The notes: generated by a model not told the origin, from the letters alone. DNA of 64,000 nt from Streptomyces sp. NBC_00525 (GCF_036346595.1 NZ_CP107834.1:3596001-3660000), one strand, 5' to 3'. Numbered from the stretch's first letter, positions 52,733 through 62,775 are shown. Numbers and translations are program-made.

Positions 52733-54459
52733 CCGGGGTGAAGCACCTCGCCGGACGGGGCGCCGCACTCCTCGCGGTCCTCGCCGTCATCGGACTGCTG
52801 CCCCGCCTCACCCACACCGACCCCGCCCGCACCGTCCTGCACGCCCGTTACGCGGACCGGGCCCCCACCGCCGAAACCCTCGACGCCATCCGGGCCGAAA
52901 CCGGACTCGACGGCAACCCGTTCCGCCTCCTCGGCGACTGGCTCACCGGACTCCTCCACGGCGACCTCGGCACCTCCTGGGTCTCCGGACAGCCCCTCAC
53001 CGCCGACACCCTGTCCGCCCTCGGCGTCTCCCTCGCTCTGATGGGCGTCTCGCTCACCGCCGCCCTCCTCACCGCGGCCGCCCTCACCGCCCGCACCCTG
53101 CGCCGGGGAGCCCGCCGCCGCACCGCCCCCGCCCGCGCCGGCACCGCGGCCGCCGTGCTCGCCGCGCTCCCCGAGTTCCTCATCGCAGCCGTGCTCGCCG
53201 CGGTCGTCGCCGTCCAGCTCGGCTGGCTCCCCGCGCTCGGCTGGGGCACCCCGCGGCACGCCGTGCTGCCCGCGCTCGCCATGGGCATCCCGGCGGGCGC
53301 CCTCATCGGCCGGCTCCTGGACGACGCCCTGCCCGCCGCATTCGCCGAACCCTGGGCCCGCGCCGCCGCCGCACACGGCCTGCCCGCCCGCCGCACCGCC
53401 CACCACGCGCTGCGCCGCACCCTGCCCGGCCTGCTGCCGCAGATCGGGCTTACCGTCGTCGGGCTCACCGGCGGGGCCGTCGCCGTGGAGACCCTCTACG
53501 CCATCCCCGGCCTCGGCTCCACCGCCCTGGCCGCCGCGATCGCCCAGGACCTGCCCGTCCTGCGGGCCTGCGTCCTCGTCCTGCTGCTCCTCGGCACCGC
53601 CGCCGGGCTCGCCGCCCGCCTGGCCACCCGTGCCCTCCTCGGCCCCGCGCTGGACGACCGCGCCCTCCCCGCCCTGGCCCCGCCCGCCGCCCGCGCCGGC
53701 CGGGCCCTCCGCGTCTGCGCCGTCCTGCTCGCCGCCCTCTTCGCCGCCACCGTCCTCGCCGGCCTCCTGCGCGATCCGCTCCACGTCGACGCCGCCGCCC
53801 GCCTCGCCGCCCCCACCTCCGAGCACCCCCTCGGCACCGACTCCCTCGGGCGCGACGTCCTCGCCCGCCTCGGCCACGGAGCCGCCCGCACGGTGGTGAC
53901 CGCGCTGGCCGTCGCCACCGCCACCCTCGTCATCGGCCTCGTCCTCGGGGCCGTACGCGCCACCGCGCTCACCGAGACCGCCAACGCGCTGCCCGCGATC
54001 CTCACCGGCCTCGTCGTCGCGGGGATCGCCGGACCCGGCCCGTGGAGCGCGGCGATCGCCGTCACCGCCGTCGCCTGGGCCCCGATCGCCGCCCACACCA
54101 GCGCCCTCTGCGCCCAGGAACGCGCCGCGCCCCACCTCGCCGCCGCCCGCGCGCTCGGCGCGGGCCGGCTCCATCTGCTGCGCCGCCACCTCCTGCCCGG
54201 CATCCTGCCGCCCGTGGCCCGGCACGCCGCCCTGCGCGTGCCCGCGCTCGCGCTGGCCCTCGCGTCGCTCGGCTTCCTCGGCCTCGGCGCCGCGCCGCCC
54301 TCGCCGGAGTGGGGCCGCATGCTCTCGGAGAACCTGCCCTACGCCGAACGCGCGCCCTGGGCCGTACTCGCCCCCGCCGCGGCCCTCGCCGTCCTCGGCG
54401 TCCTGACCGTCCTCACGGCCGCGGCCGTGAGGGGCCGGACCGGCCGGCGCGGGCCGTGA
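52729..54459 (+). CDS. Fused double ABC permease (DppB-DppC type in one polypeptide)
   Basis: 576 aa starting at a GTG overlapping the SBP stop (GTGA). Two BPD_transp_1 domains in tandem: the first has the EAA-type loop around EPWARAAAAHGLPARRTAHHALRRTLPGLLPQIG (near 205-240), the second around AAARALGAGRLHLLRRHLLPGILPP (near 473-497), each within five to six TM helices. Normally these are separate genes. The partner ATPase genes that should follow are missing: cysS begins 87 bp after this stop. Confidence 0.9.
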   Translation: MTGVKHLAGRGAALLAVLAVIGLLPRLTHTDPARTVLHARYADRAPTAETLDAIRAETGLDGNPFRLLGDWLTGLLHGDLGTSWVSGQPLTADTLSALGVSLALMGVSLTAALLTAAALTARTLRRGARRRTAPARAGTAAAVLAALPEFLIAAVLAAVVAVQLGWLPALGWGTPRHAVLPALAMGIPAGALIGRLLDDALPAAFAEPWARAAAAHGLPARRTAHHALRRTLPGLLPQIGLTVVGLTGGAVAVETLYAIPGLGSTALAAAIAQDLPVLRACVLVLLLLGTAAGLAARLATRALLGPALDDRALPALAPPAARAGRALRVCAVLLAALFAATVLAGLLRDPLHVDAAARLAAPTSEHPLGTDSLGRDVLARLGHGAARTVVTALAVATATLVIGLVLGAVRATALTETANALPAILTGLVVAGIAGPGPWSAAIAVTAVAWAPIAAHTSALCAQERAAPHLAAARALGAGRLHLLRRHLLPGILPPVARHAALRVPALALALASLGFLGLGAAPPSPEWGRMLSENLPYAERAPWAVLAPAAALAVLGVLTVLTAAAVRGRTGRRGP

Positions 54460-54546
54460 GCGGGCCCGGCCGCGCGGGCGTAACAACTGTGACCGCAATA
54501 TCCACAGGGGCGCTGGGCACTGGTGCGGGCCCACTACCCTTGAGGG

Positions 54547-55950
54547 GTGACTATTCGCCTGTACGACACCAGCGCCCGGCAGATCCGTGATTTCGTCCCG
54601 CTCACCACGGGTTGCGTCTCGATCTACCTCTGCGGCGCGACCGTCCAGGCCGCCCCGCACATCGGGCACATCAGGTCCGGACTGAACTTCGACATCATGC
54701 GCCGCTGGTTCGCCTACCGCGGCTACGACGTGACGTTCGTCCGGAACGTCACCGACATCGACGACAAGATCATCACGAAGTCCGCCGAACAGGGCCGCCC
54801 CTGGTGGTCCATCGGCTACGAGAACGAGCGGGCGTTCAACGACGGCTACGACGCCCTCGGCTGCCTGCCGCCCACCTACGAGCCCCGCGCCACCGGGCAC
54901 GTGCCCGAGATGATCGAGATGATGCGGGGCCTCATCGAGCGCGGCCACGCCTACGCGGCGGACGGCAACGTCTACTTCGACGTCCGCTCGTTCCCCGGCT
55001 ATCTGGAGCTGTCCAACCAGGAGCTGGACGATCTGCGCCAGCCGTCCGGCGAGGGCGAGACCGGCAAGCGCGACCAGCGCGACTTCGCCATGTGGAAGGC
55101 GTCCAAGCCCGGCGAGCCCAGCTGGGAGACGCCCTGGGGCCGCGGCCGCCCCGGCTGGCACCTGGAGTGCTCCGCCATGGCCCACAAGTACCTCGGCACC
55201 GCCTTCGACATCCACGGCGGCGGCCTCGACCTGATCTTCCCGCACCACGAGAACGAGATCGCCCAGGCCAAGGCGTTCGGCGACGCGTTCGCGACGTACT
55301 GGGTGCACAACGCCTGGGTCACCATGTCCGGCGAGAAGATGTCGAAGTCCCTCGGCAACTCCGTCCTCGTCAGCGAGATGGTCAAGCACTGGCGCCCCAT
55401 CGTCCTGCGCTACTACCTGGGCACCCCGCACTACCGGTCGATGATCGAGTACAGCGAAGAGGCCCTGCGCGAGGCCGAGTCCGCGTTCGCCCGCATCGAG
55501 GGCTTCATCCAGCGGGTCACCGAGAAGGCCGGCGAGACCGTCGCCGCCGCCCCCGAGGTGCCGCCGGCCTTCGCCGAGGCGATGGACGACGACCTCGGCG
55601 TCCCGCAGGCCCTGGCGATCGTCCACACCACGGTCCGCCAGGGCAACTCCGCCCTCGCCGCCGACGACAAGGAAGCCGCCGTCGAGCGCCTCGCCGAGGT
55701 CCGCGCCATGCTCGGCGTCCTCGGCCTCGACCCGCTCGACGACCACTGGGCCGGCGAGAACGACCGCGGCGACGACCTCCACGGCGTCGTGGACACCCTC
55801 GTCCGACTCGTCCTCGACCAGCGCCAGTCGGCCCGTGCCCGCAAGGACTGGCCCGCCGCCGACGCCATCCGCGACCAGCTCAACCAGTCCGGACTCGTCA
55901 TCGAGGACAGCCCGTCCGGCCCCCGGTGGACACTCGGCCCGCGCCAGTAG
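54547..55950 (+). CDS. cysS: CysS, cysteinyl-tRNA synthetase
   Basis: 467-aa class I synthetase. The HIGH box appears as PHIGHIRSG near residue 37 and the KMSKS box as EKMSKSLGN near 263. The zinc site residues Cys29 (YLCGATV), Cys in LECSAMA and His/Glu in HHENEIAQ are all present. It starts at GTG 54547. This is CysS proper, not the related mycothiol ligase MshC, because of the full anticodon-binding C-terminal domain and CysS-like zinc spacing. It is followed by rlmB. Confidence 0.93.
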   Translation: MTIRLYDTSARQIRDFVPLTTGCVSIYLCGATVQAAPHIGHIRSGLNFDIMRRWFAYRGYDVTFVRNVTDIDDKIITKSAEQGRPWWSIGYENERAFNDGYDALGCLPPTYEPRATGHVPEMIEMMRGLIERGHAYAADGNVYFDVRSFPGYLELSNQELDDLRQPSGEGETGKRDQRDFAMWKASKPGEPSWETPWGRGRPGWHLECSAMAHKYLGTAFDIHGGGLDLIFPHHENEIAQAKAFGDAFATYWVHNAWVTMSGEKMSKSLGNSVLVSEMVKHWRPIVLRYYLGTPHYRSMIEYSEEALREAESAFARIEGFIQRVTEKAGETVAAAPEVPPAFAEAMDDDLGVPQALAIVHTTVRQGNSALAADDKEAAVERLAEVRAMLGVLGLDPLDDHWAGENDRGDDLHGVVDTLVRLVLDQRQSARARKDWPAADAIRDQLNQSGLVIEDSPSGPRWTLGPRQ

Positions 55951-56031
55951 CTCCTCCGCATGCCGCCCGGTCCGCCGGGCGGCACACTGCACTTATACGT
56001 ACGCACGACGAAGCAACGAAACAGGTAGGTC

Positions 56032-56988
56032 ATGGCCGGGAACAGCCAGCGCAGGAACCGCCGCACGTCCAACAAGAAGGGCGCGCAGGTCGGCAGCGGT
56101 GGCCAGCGACGCCGGGGCCTGGAGGGCAAGGGCCCCACCCCGCCCGCCGCCGCCCGCAAGGGACACAAGAAGAACCGCGTCGCCAACGCCCAGGCCAAGC
56201 ACGCCGCCAACCGCCGCCCCGCCCCCCGGCGCGGCGGTGTCAAGGGCACCTCCGAGATGGTCGTCGGCCGCAACCCCGTCTACGAGGCCCTGCGCGACGG
56301 CGTCCCCGCCACCACGCTCTACGTCCAGCAGTACATCGACAACGACGAGCGCGTCCGCGAGGCCCTCCAGCTCGCCGGCGAGCGCGGCAACATCAACCTG
56401 ATGGAAGCCCCCCGCCCCGAACTCGACCGGATGACGGGCGGGCTCAACCACCAGGGCCTCGTCCTCCAGGTCCCGCCCTACGAGTACGCGGACCCGCAGG
56501 ACCTCCTCGAAGCCGCCTACGACAACGGCGAGGACCCGCTCATCGTCGCCCTCGACGGCGTCACCGACCCGCGCAACCTCGGCGCCATCGTCCGCTCCGT
56601 CTCCGCCTTCGGCGGCCACGGCGTCGTCGTGCCCGAGCGCCGCGCCGCCGGGATGACCGCGGGAGCCTGGAAGTCCTCGGCCGGCACCGCCGCCCGTACC
56701 CCGGTCTCCAAGGTCACCAACCTGACGCGCGCCCTCGAAGCCTTCAAGAAGGAGGGCATCGCCGTCGTCGGCCTCGCCGCCGACGGCGAGCACACCGTCG
56801 AGGACCTCGAAGCCCTCGGCGGCCCCGTGGTCGTCGTCATCGGCAGCGAGGGCAAGGGCCTGGGCCGCCTGGTCGGCGAGACCTGCGACTACCGCGTCCG
56901 TATCAACATGCCGGGCGGCGCCGAATCCCTCAACGCCGGTGTCGCCGCCGGCATCGTCATGTACGAGGTCGCCCGCCGCCGCGCCTGA
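56032..56988 (+). CDS. rlmB: RlmB, 23S rRNA 2'-O-ribose methyltransferase (SPOUT)
   Basis: 318-aa TrmH-family enzyme that methylates G2251-equivalent ribose in 23S rRNA. The basic N-terminal 70 residues (RRNRRTSNKKGAQVGSGGQRR) are the RNA-binding extension usual in actinobacteria. The substrate-binding domain begins at VVGRNPVYEAL. SPOUT motifs: NLGAIVRSVSAFG, VIGSEGKGLG and MPGGAESLNAGVAAGIVMYEV. It follows cysS with 81 bp in between, a conserved actinobacterial arrangement. Confidence 0.95.
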   Translation: MAGNSQRRNRRTSNKKGAQVGSGGQRRRGLEGKGPTPPAAARKGHKKNRVANAQAKHAANRRPAPRRGGVKGTSEMVVGRNPVYEALRDGVPATTLYVQQYIDNDERVREALQLAGERGNINLMEAPRPELDRMTGGLNHQGLVLQVPPYEYADPQDLLEAAYDNGEDPLIVALDGVTDPRNLGAIVRSVSAFGGHGVVVPERRAAGMTAGAWKSSAGTAARTPVSKVTNLTRALEAFKKEGIAVVGLAADGEHTVEDLEALGGPVVVVIGSEGKGLGRLVGETCDYRVRINMPGGAESLNAGVAAGIVMYEVARRRA

Positions 56989-57122
56989 CCGGCCCGGCGC
57001 GGTCCGCGGGGGCGTGCGCGCACACATGCGCGCCCCCGCGCACCACGCCCACCACCTGTTGACGGGTCGCGGACACTTCGGCGCCGTCAAGGCAGTGTCC
57101 TAATCACACATCACTCGGTTAG

Positions 57123-58778
57123 ATGAGTGTGGACACCAGAACGCCTCGGTTCGACGAACTACCCGCCCTGAGCATGACCAAGGTGGACTGCGACCCTGCG
57201 CAGGTCATCGTCAACCACGCCAGCTTCCGGGTGCAGCTCGCCCCCGGCCAGCGCGCACGGCTGCGCGGTGTGACCCCCGCAGGCGCGCCCAGGATTCCCG
57301 CCATGAGCGCCCCCGGAGCCGGACGCGGCCGGCGCGCCCCCGTCGTCTGGAGCGGCAAGTCCGCCCCCGGCGACCCCGGTGCGACCGGGCTGCTCCAGGC
57401 CGTACGCAACTCCACCAACGGCCGCCCGGACAGCGCGTACGACCCCTACGAGCCGTACGCGCCCTACGAGTTCGGCGGCGAGCGCGGCGGTGCCGGCACG
57501 CAGGTCATCCCGCGCCTCGACGAGTCCTCCCTGGAGGAGACCCAGCCGAACCCCGTCATCGGCGCACCCCGCTCCGGCGGGCCGCTGCTGCCCCCGATGC
57601 GCCGGGCGGTCGGCGCCTACGACGCCGTGGACTCCGGCCCGTACGACCCCGACCGCAACGAACCGTACGACGACGACCTCGGCGACGGGGACGACGACGC
57701 GCGCGGCAGGCGCCAGGGCGGCACCGACGACGTGCGGCACGCGTACTACCCCGGCCGCCGGATGAACCTCGGCGTCGTCCTCCTGCCCATGCGGGTCTTC
57801 CTCGGCTTCATCTCCATCTACGCGGGCATGGGCAAGCTCTGCGACCCCGTCTACTTCGACGGCGGCGAACGCGGCTCCATGGTGAAGTGGCTCAACTCGC
57901 TCCACCCGTGGGCCCTCGCCGAACCCCTGCGCGACTTCGCCCTCTCCCACCCGGTGGGCGCGGGGCTCTCCATCGCCTTCCTCCAGGTCGTCGTCGGTGT
58001 CCTCACCGTCCTCGGGCTCTGGCAGCGCGTCGCCGCCATCGTCGGCGCCCTGCTGTCCGCCGCCCTCCTGGTCACCGTCAGCTGGCGCAGCGTCGCCGCG
58101 TACGACGCGCCGGACATCATCTATCTGGCCGCCTGGAGCCCGCTGATCATCGCGGGCGCCCCCGTCTACTCGCTGGACGGGCGGCTCGCGGGGGAGGCCT
58201 GGCGCAAGCTCGGCCCGCGCTCGGAGATCTGGGACCTGCGCCGCCGTGTGCTGCGCCGGGGCGCCGTCGTCGCGAGCATCGTCGTCGGCCTCACGCTGCT
58301 GATCGGTTCCGTCCTCGGCGGCGCCGTCCGCTCCTCCGGTGTCGTCACGGTCCCCGGCCCGCACGGCGTTCCCACCAACCGGCTGCCCGGCTCCCCGCTC
58401 CCGGAGAAGTCCCGCGGCGACAAGCCGTCCAAGAGCCCGAGCGACGACCGGCCGACCCCCGTCCACAGCACCGCGCCCTCCACCCCGGCCGCCGAAGCCT
58501 CCGCCCCGGCGTCGGAGACCGTCCGGGAGACGGGCGGCCAGACCGCGGGCGCGAGCACCGGACAGCCCAGCCAGACCCAGGGCACCGGCCAGCAGCCCCC
58601 GCAGCAGACCACCCCCGAGCAGCCCCCCGCCACCAGCACCGGCCCCAGCTCCTCCGGGACCACCGGCACCGGCGGCGGCTCCACCACCGGCGGCTCCGAG
58701 CCCGACCCGGGCTCCACCTCCGGCGGCACGGACGGCACTTCGAGCGGCCGCAACCCGATCGGCGGCCTCCTGGGCTGA
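57123..58778 (+). CDS. DoxX-family membrane protein with long disordered tails
   Basis: 551 aa. Residues 1-210 are a low-complexity Pro/Tyr/Asp-rich cytoplasmic region. Residues 215-360 form a DoxX four-helix domain (MRVFLGFISIYAGMGKLCDP to YLAAWSPLIIAGAPVYSLDG). A further TM lies near 378-400, followed by a Ser/Thr/Pro/Gly-rich extracytoplasmic tail to the end. DoxX proteins act in thiosulfate or oxidative-stress membrane complexes in mycobacteria. ATG 57123 has no SD, so the message may be leaderless. Ends at a strong hairpin. Confidence 0.88.
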   Translation: MSVDTRTPRFDELPALSMTKVDCDPAQVIVNHASFRVQLAPGQRARLRGVTPAGAPRIPAMSAPGAGRGRRAPVVWSGKSAPGDPGATGLLQAVRNSTNGRPDSAYDPYEPYAPYEFGGERGGAGTQVIPRLDESSLEETQPNPVIGAPRSGGPLLPPMRRAVGAYDAVDSGPYDPDRNEPYDDDLGDGDDDARGRRQGGTDDVRHAYYPGRRMNLGVVLLPMRVFLGFISIYAGMGKLCDPVYFDGGERGSMVKWLNSLHPWALAEPLRDFALSHPVGAGLSIAFLQVVVGVLTVLGLWQRVAAIVGALLSAALLVTVSWRSVAAYDAPDIIYLAAWSPLIIAGAPVYSLDGRLAGEAWRKLGPRSEIWDLRRRVLRRGAVVASIVVGLTLLIGSVLGGAVRSSGVVTVPGPHGVPTNRLPGSPLPEKSRGDKPSKSPSDDRPTPVHSTAPSTPAAEASAPASETVRETGGQTAGASTGQPSQTQGTGQQPPQQTTPEQPPATSTGPSSSGTTGTGGGSTTGGSEPDPGSTSGGTDGTSSGRNPIGGLLG

Positions 58779-58794
58779 GCGCGGTCGCCCGCGA

Positions 58795-58844
58795 GGGAAG
58801 AGGGGCGGGCCCGGAGGTTTTCCTCCGGGCCCGCCCCTCTTCCC
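58795..58844. terminator. Strong bidirectional terminator
   Basis: Perfect 23-bp GC-rich arms (58795-58817 and 58822-58844) with a TTTT loop, between the DoxX gene and the convergent nucleotidyltransferase gene. Confidence 0.93.
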
Positions 58845-58902
58845 GTCCCGCCCGTCCTGCGGCCGTTCTGCGGCTGTTCTGCGGCTGTTCTGCGCGCCGC
58901 CG

Positions 58903-59613
58903 CTACCGGCCTCCCAGCTCCTTGGCGGCCTCCGTCAGGTCCTTCGCGGTGTCGATGGCCCGCCAGTACGCGCCGTGCGGCAGCGGGTAGCCGGCCAGCC
59001 GGCGTTCGCGGGCCAGCCGGGGGAACGTCGTCCGCTCGTGGTCGCCCCGGTCCGGCAGCATCGAGGTGAACGCGGGGGAGAACACGTACACGCCCGCGTT
59101 GATCAGGTACGGCGACGGCGGCGCCTCGATGAAGTCCGTGATGTGGCCGAAGGCGTCGGTCTCGACCGCGCCCCATGGAATGCGCGGCCGCGCCAGCGCC
59201 AGGGTCGCGGTGGCGTCGCGCTCCGCGTGGAAGGCCGCCATCTCGCGCAGCGAGAACCGGGTCCAGATGTCGCCGTTCGTCGCGTACCAGGGCTCGTCCG
59301 GCTGCGGCAGGTGCGCGGCCGCGTACTTCAGGCCGCCGCCGCGTCCCAGCGGCTCCGACTCCACCACCGTCGTCACGCGCAGCGGCAGCACCGCGTCGGC
59401 CAGCCACTCCTGGAGCACCTCGGCGAGATGCCCGCACGACACCACGGCGTCGGTGACGCCCTCGGCGGCGAGCCAGGACAGCTGATGGCCGATGATCGGA
59501 GTCCCCGTTCCGGGGATCTCGACCATCGGCTTGGGGCGGTCGTCGGTGTACGGGCGCAGCCGTGACCCCTGGCCACCCGCCAGGATCACGGCCTGCGTCG
59601 GAAACGTATGCAT
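58903..59613 (-). CDS. Sugar-phosphate nucleotidyltransferase
   Basis: 236-aa GT-A-fold enzyme that charges a sugar-1-phosphate with NTP. The N-terminal signature LAGGQGSRLRPYTDDRPKPMVEI is near residues 11-33, the catalytic Asp in ATNGDIW near 113-119, and IDTAKDLTEAAKEL closes the chain. It lacks the C-terminal left-handed helix of GlmU/ADP-Glc enzymes. The sugar (mannose or glucose) is not decided by sequence. ATG 59613 is preferred; GTG 59622 is in frame. A 25-bp tandem repeat lies upstream. Confidence 0.9.
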   Translation of the reverse strand: MHTFPTQAVILAGGQGSRLRPYTDDRPKPMVEIPGTGTPIIGHQLSWLAAEGVTDAVVSCGHLAEVLQEWLADAVLPLRVTTVVESEPLGRGGGLKYAAAHLPQPDEPWYATNGDIWTRFSLREMAAFHAERDATATLALARPRIPWGAVETDAFGHITDFIEAPPSPYLINAGVYVFSPAFTSMLPDRGDHERTTFPRLARERRLAGYPLPHGAYWRAIDTAKDLTEAAKELGGR

Positions 59614-59647
59614 GCCAGGCACGATATGTCGTGCCCGGCAGCGTTAT

Positions 59648-59719
59648 GGGTCGCCTCGGTCAGCGGAACGTTGGGTCGCTCCGGTCAGCGGAGCGGTGGG
59701 TCGCTCCGGTCAGCTGAAC
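59648..59719. repeat. Three tandem copies of a 25-bp unit
   Basis: Units begin at 59648, 59673 and 59698, each starting GGGTCGC and containing CGGTCAGC. Copies 2 and 3 match over their first 17 bases. The third copy runs into the 3' end of the 140-aa gene (stop at 59710-59712) and the array lies upstream of the nucleotidyltransferase gene. Confidence 0.85.
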
Positions 59720-60132
59720 TGGGCGACGCCCGAGGCGAACGAGGTGTCGCAGACGGGGCGCGAGAAGCGGTGCGCCCGGGTCGGGCCGTACTTGTCGACG
59801 GCGGCCTTGCCGAGGGTCTTCGCGATGGACATGCAGTGCTTGGCGAGCGAGGGGCGGCCCTCGACGGCGCGCTGGAGGTGCGTCAGGGCGACGCCGGGGT
59901 CCTTGGCCCGCAGCTCCTGGACGAGCCGGTCGCGCAGGACGTCCTGCGGGGCGCGCGGCTCGGCGGCGGCGTCGGCGTCGGAGACGGAGCGGGCCGACGC
60001 GGCGAGGAGCTGCGAGTCGGAGTTGCTGGCTGCCCACGGCACGGCGGTGACCGCGAGGGTCCCGGACAGGACCATGACGACGGGCAGTACGAAAGCGAGA
60101 GTTCGGCCGATACGGCGCACGGAGTGGGTCAC
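59710..60132 (-). CDS. Small exported protein, function unknown
   Basis: 140 aa from GTG 60132, which has no SD but TACGCT 6 bp upstream, suggesting a leaderless message. A basic N-terminus and one hydrophobic segment (residues 12-34) form a signal peptide or anchor. The remainder is helical with two cysteines (AKHCMSIAK and SRPVCDTSF), which could form a disulfide outside the cell. No family recognised. It is downstream of msiK on the same strand, beyond that gene's terminator. Confidence 0.78.
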   Translation of the reverse strand: MTHSVRRIGRTLAFVLPVVMVLSGTLAVTAVPWAASNSDSQLLAASARSVSDADAAAEPRAPQDVLRDRLVQELRAKDPGVALTHLQRAVEGRPSLAKHCMSIAKTLGKAAVDKYGPTRAHRFSRPVCDTSFASGVAQFS

Positions 60133-60310
60133 GCAGCGAGCGTAGCGGTCGGTGATGGCGAGGCGACAATACGTCACCCTGGCGGGGGACGGTTCGAGTG
60201 TGCTTTTCGAATCGCGTGTTGACGATCGCGGGTGAAATGACCGTTGTGGAGGGGAATCGGTGGGGAATCGGCCCTCGCCGGTTCAAACCTCCCGGCCCTC
60301 CCGGACGCGC

Positions 60311-60343
60311 GGTGGCCCCGCACGAAGCTCGTGCGGGGCCACC
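60311..60343 (-). terminator. Terminator of msiK
   Basis: Perfect 15-bp arms (60311-60325 and 60329-60343) with a 3-nt AGC loop, 21 bp after the msiK stop. Confidence 0.88.
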
Positions 60344-60363
60344 GTACAGCGTGTGCCGGATCG

Positions 60364-61500
<1,137 letters not shown>

Positions 61501-61553
61501 GCTGATGCTTCTCCTCCACCGGCAGGTACGTGCCGGACGATCCGTGGTAAGGG

Positions 61554-61569
61554 AGTGGTCTGGTCCATC
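61554..61569. promoter_or_regulatory. DasR-responsive-element-like (dre) sequence upstream of msiK
   Basis: AGTGGTCTGGTCCATC matches most positions of the Streptomyces dre consensus (AYTGGTCTAGACCAST), about 54 bp before the msiK start. GlcNAc-responsive control by DasR is inferred. Confidence 0.45.
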
Positions 61570-61681
61570 CGAGTGAACCTGCAAGGACGCTACCTGGCGG
61601 TTTGGAATCTGTCAGCACTTCCCGGGGTGTGAGATTTCCGCACCGCGCCGGTGACCGGTTTGGTTAGACTGCTCCGACACG

Positions 61682-61755
61682 CCTCCTTAGCTCAGATGGC
61701 CAGAGCAACGCACTTGTAATGCGTAGGTCGTCGGTTCGAATCCGACAGGGGGCTC
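61682..61755 (+). tRNA. tRNA-Thr (anticodon TGT)
   Basis: 74-nt cloverleaf. Acceptor GCCTCCT pairs with AGGGGGC (one G-U). The D arm has GCTCAGATGGCCAGAGC, the anticodon loop CTTGTAA reads ACA codons, and the T arm has GTCGGTTCGAATCCGAC. The discriminator is T and CCA is not encoded. It is followed directly by an intrinsic terminator. Confidence 0.96.
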
Positions 61756-61761
61756 CCTCAC

Positions 61762-61792
61762 CGGGCCGGCTCTTCGCCGGCCCGGTTTTTTC
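61762..61792 (+). terminator. Intrinsic terminator of tRNA-Thr
   Basis: 10-bp perfect stem (61762-61771 / 61777-61786), loop TCTTC, then a run of T residues (61787-61792). This is the only clear U-tract terminator I saw in the window. Confidence 0.95.
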
Positions 61793-61818
61793 GTGGTTCG
61801 TTTTCTAGGGTTCGGGGT

Positions 61819-62775
61819 GTGATCGAGATCCCTGATGCCCTCGTCGCCAGTCAGTCCGCCTTCAACGGGGCCGCCGGGCGCGGTTTCGTGGCCGCGCTGC
61901 CGGGAAGGGTCGCGGAGTTCCTGGAGCGCTGGGAGCTGCGGCTGGACGGCGATGCGATGTACGGGGTGTGCGCGCTGGTCCTGCCGGTGGTGCGGGTGGG
62001 GGACGGGCGTCCGGCGGTGCTGAAGTTGCAGCTGGTGGACGAGGAGACCGCCGGGGAGCCGGTCGCGCTGCGGCTGTGGGGTGCGGCGGGGGCCGGGGCG
62101 GTGCGGCTGCTGGCCCATGATCCGGAGACCGGGACGATGCTCCTGGAGCGGCTGGACGGGCGCCGTTCGCTGGAGGACATGGCGGACGCGGACCGGGCGG
62201 TGCGGGTGATCGCCGGGCTGCTGGTGGGGCTGACGGCGGTGCGGCCGGGCGCGGAGTGCGGGCTGCGCGGGCTCGGGGAGGCCGCGGCCCGGATGACCGC
62301 CGCCGCGCCCCGGATCGCGGCGGCGCTGGCGGACGACGGCGAGCGGCGGCTCGTACGCGACTGCGCGGCGGCGGTGCGCGAGGTGGCGGGGGAGCCGGGG
62401 GACCGGCTGCTGCACTGGGACCTCCACTTCGGGAACGTACTGGCGGGCGGGGACAGCGGGGACGGCGGGGACGGCGAGGACGGCGGAGGTGGCGGGGGCG
62501 GTGGCCGGCGTTGGGTGGCCATCGATCCGAAGCCGCTGGTGGGGGACGCCGGGTTCGAGCTGCTGCCCGCGCTGGCGAACCGGTTCGACGCGGACGCGGT
62601 GGGGCGGCGGTTCGACGCGATGACCGGGGTGCTGGGGCTGGACCGGGCGCGTGCGGTGGCGTGGACACTGGGCCGGGTGCTCCAGAACGCGTGCTGGACG
62701 GTCGGGGACGGGGCGCGGCGGCTGGCGCCGGAGCAGGCGGAGATCGCACGCGTACTGCTGGGCCGGCGCGGGTAG
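61819..62775 (+). CDS. Aminoglycoside/hydroxyurea phosphotransferase-like kinase
   Basis: 318-aa protein of the APH(6)/streptomycin-kinase type family. The kinase loop LLHWDLHFGNVL near residue 197 holds the catalytic Asp and Asn, and AIDPKPLVGD near 233 is the DFG-equivalent. A Gly/Asp-rich run (residues about 210-228) is inserted between them, an unusual slippage-like insertion. GTG 61819 has no SD, consistent with a leaderless message. It lies just behind tRNA-Thr. Whether it confers resistance cannot be stated. Confidence 0.85.
   Translation: MIEIPDALVASQSAFNGAAGRGFVAALPGRVAEFLERWELRLDGDAMYGVCALVLPVVRVGDGRPAVLKLQLVDEETAGEPVALRLWGAAGAGAVRLLAHDPETGTMLLERLDGRRSLEDMADADRAVRVIAGLLVGLTAVRPGAECGLRGLGEAAARMTAAAPRIAAALADDGERRLVRDCAAAVREVAGEPGDRLLHWDLHFGNVLAGGDSGDGGDGEDGGGGGGGGRRWVAIDPKPLVGDAGFELLPALANRFDADAVGRRFDAMTGVLGLDRARAVAWTLGRVLQNACWTVGDGARRLAPEQAEIARVLLGRRG

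Noticed and set aside
52453..55992. 1179-codon minus-strand frame across the permease and cysS
   Set aside because: It crosses two recognised plus-strand genes and their boundary, and encodes Gly/Glu/Asp/Val low complexity with no motif.
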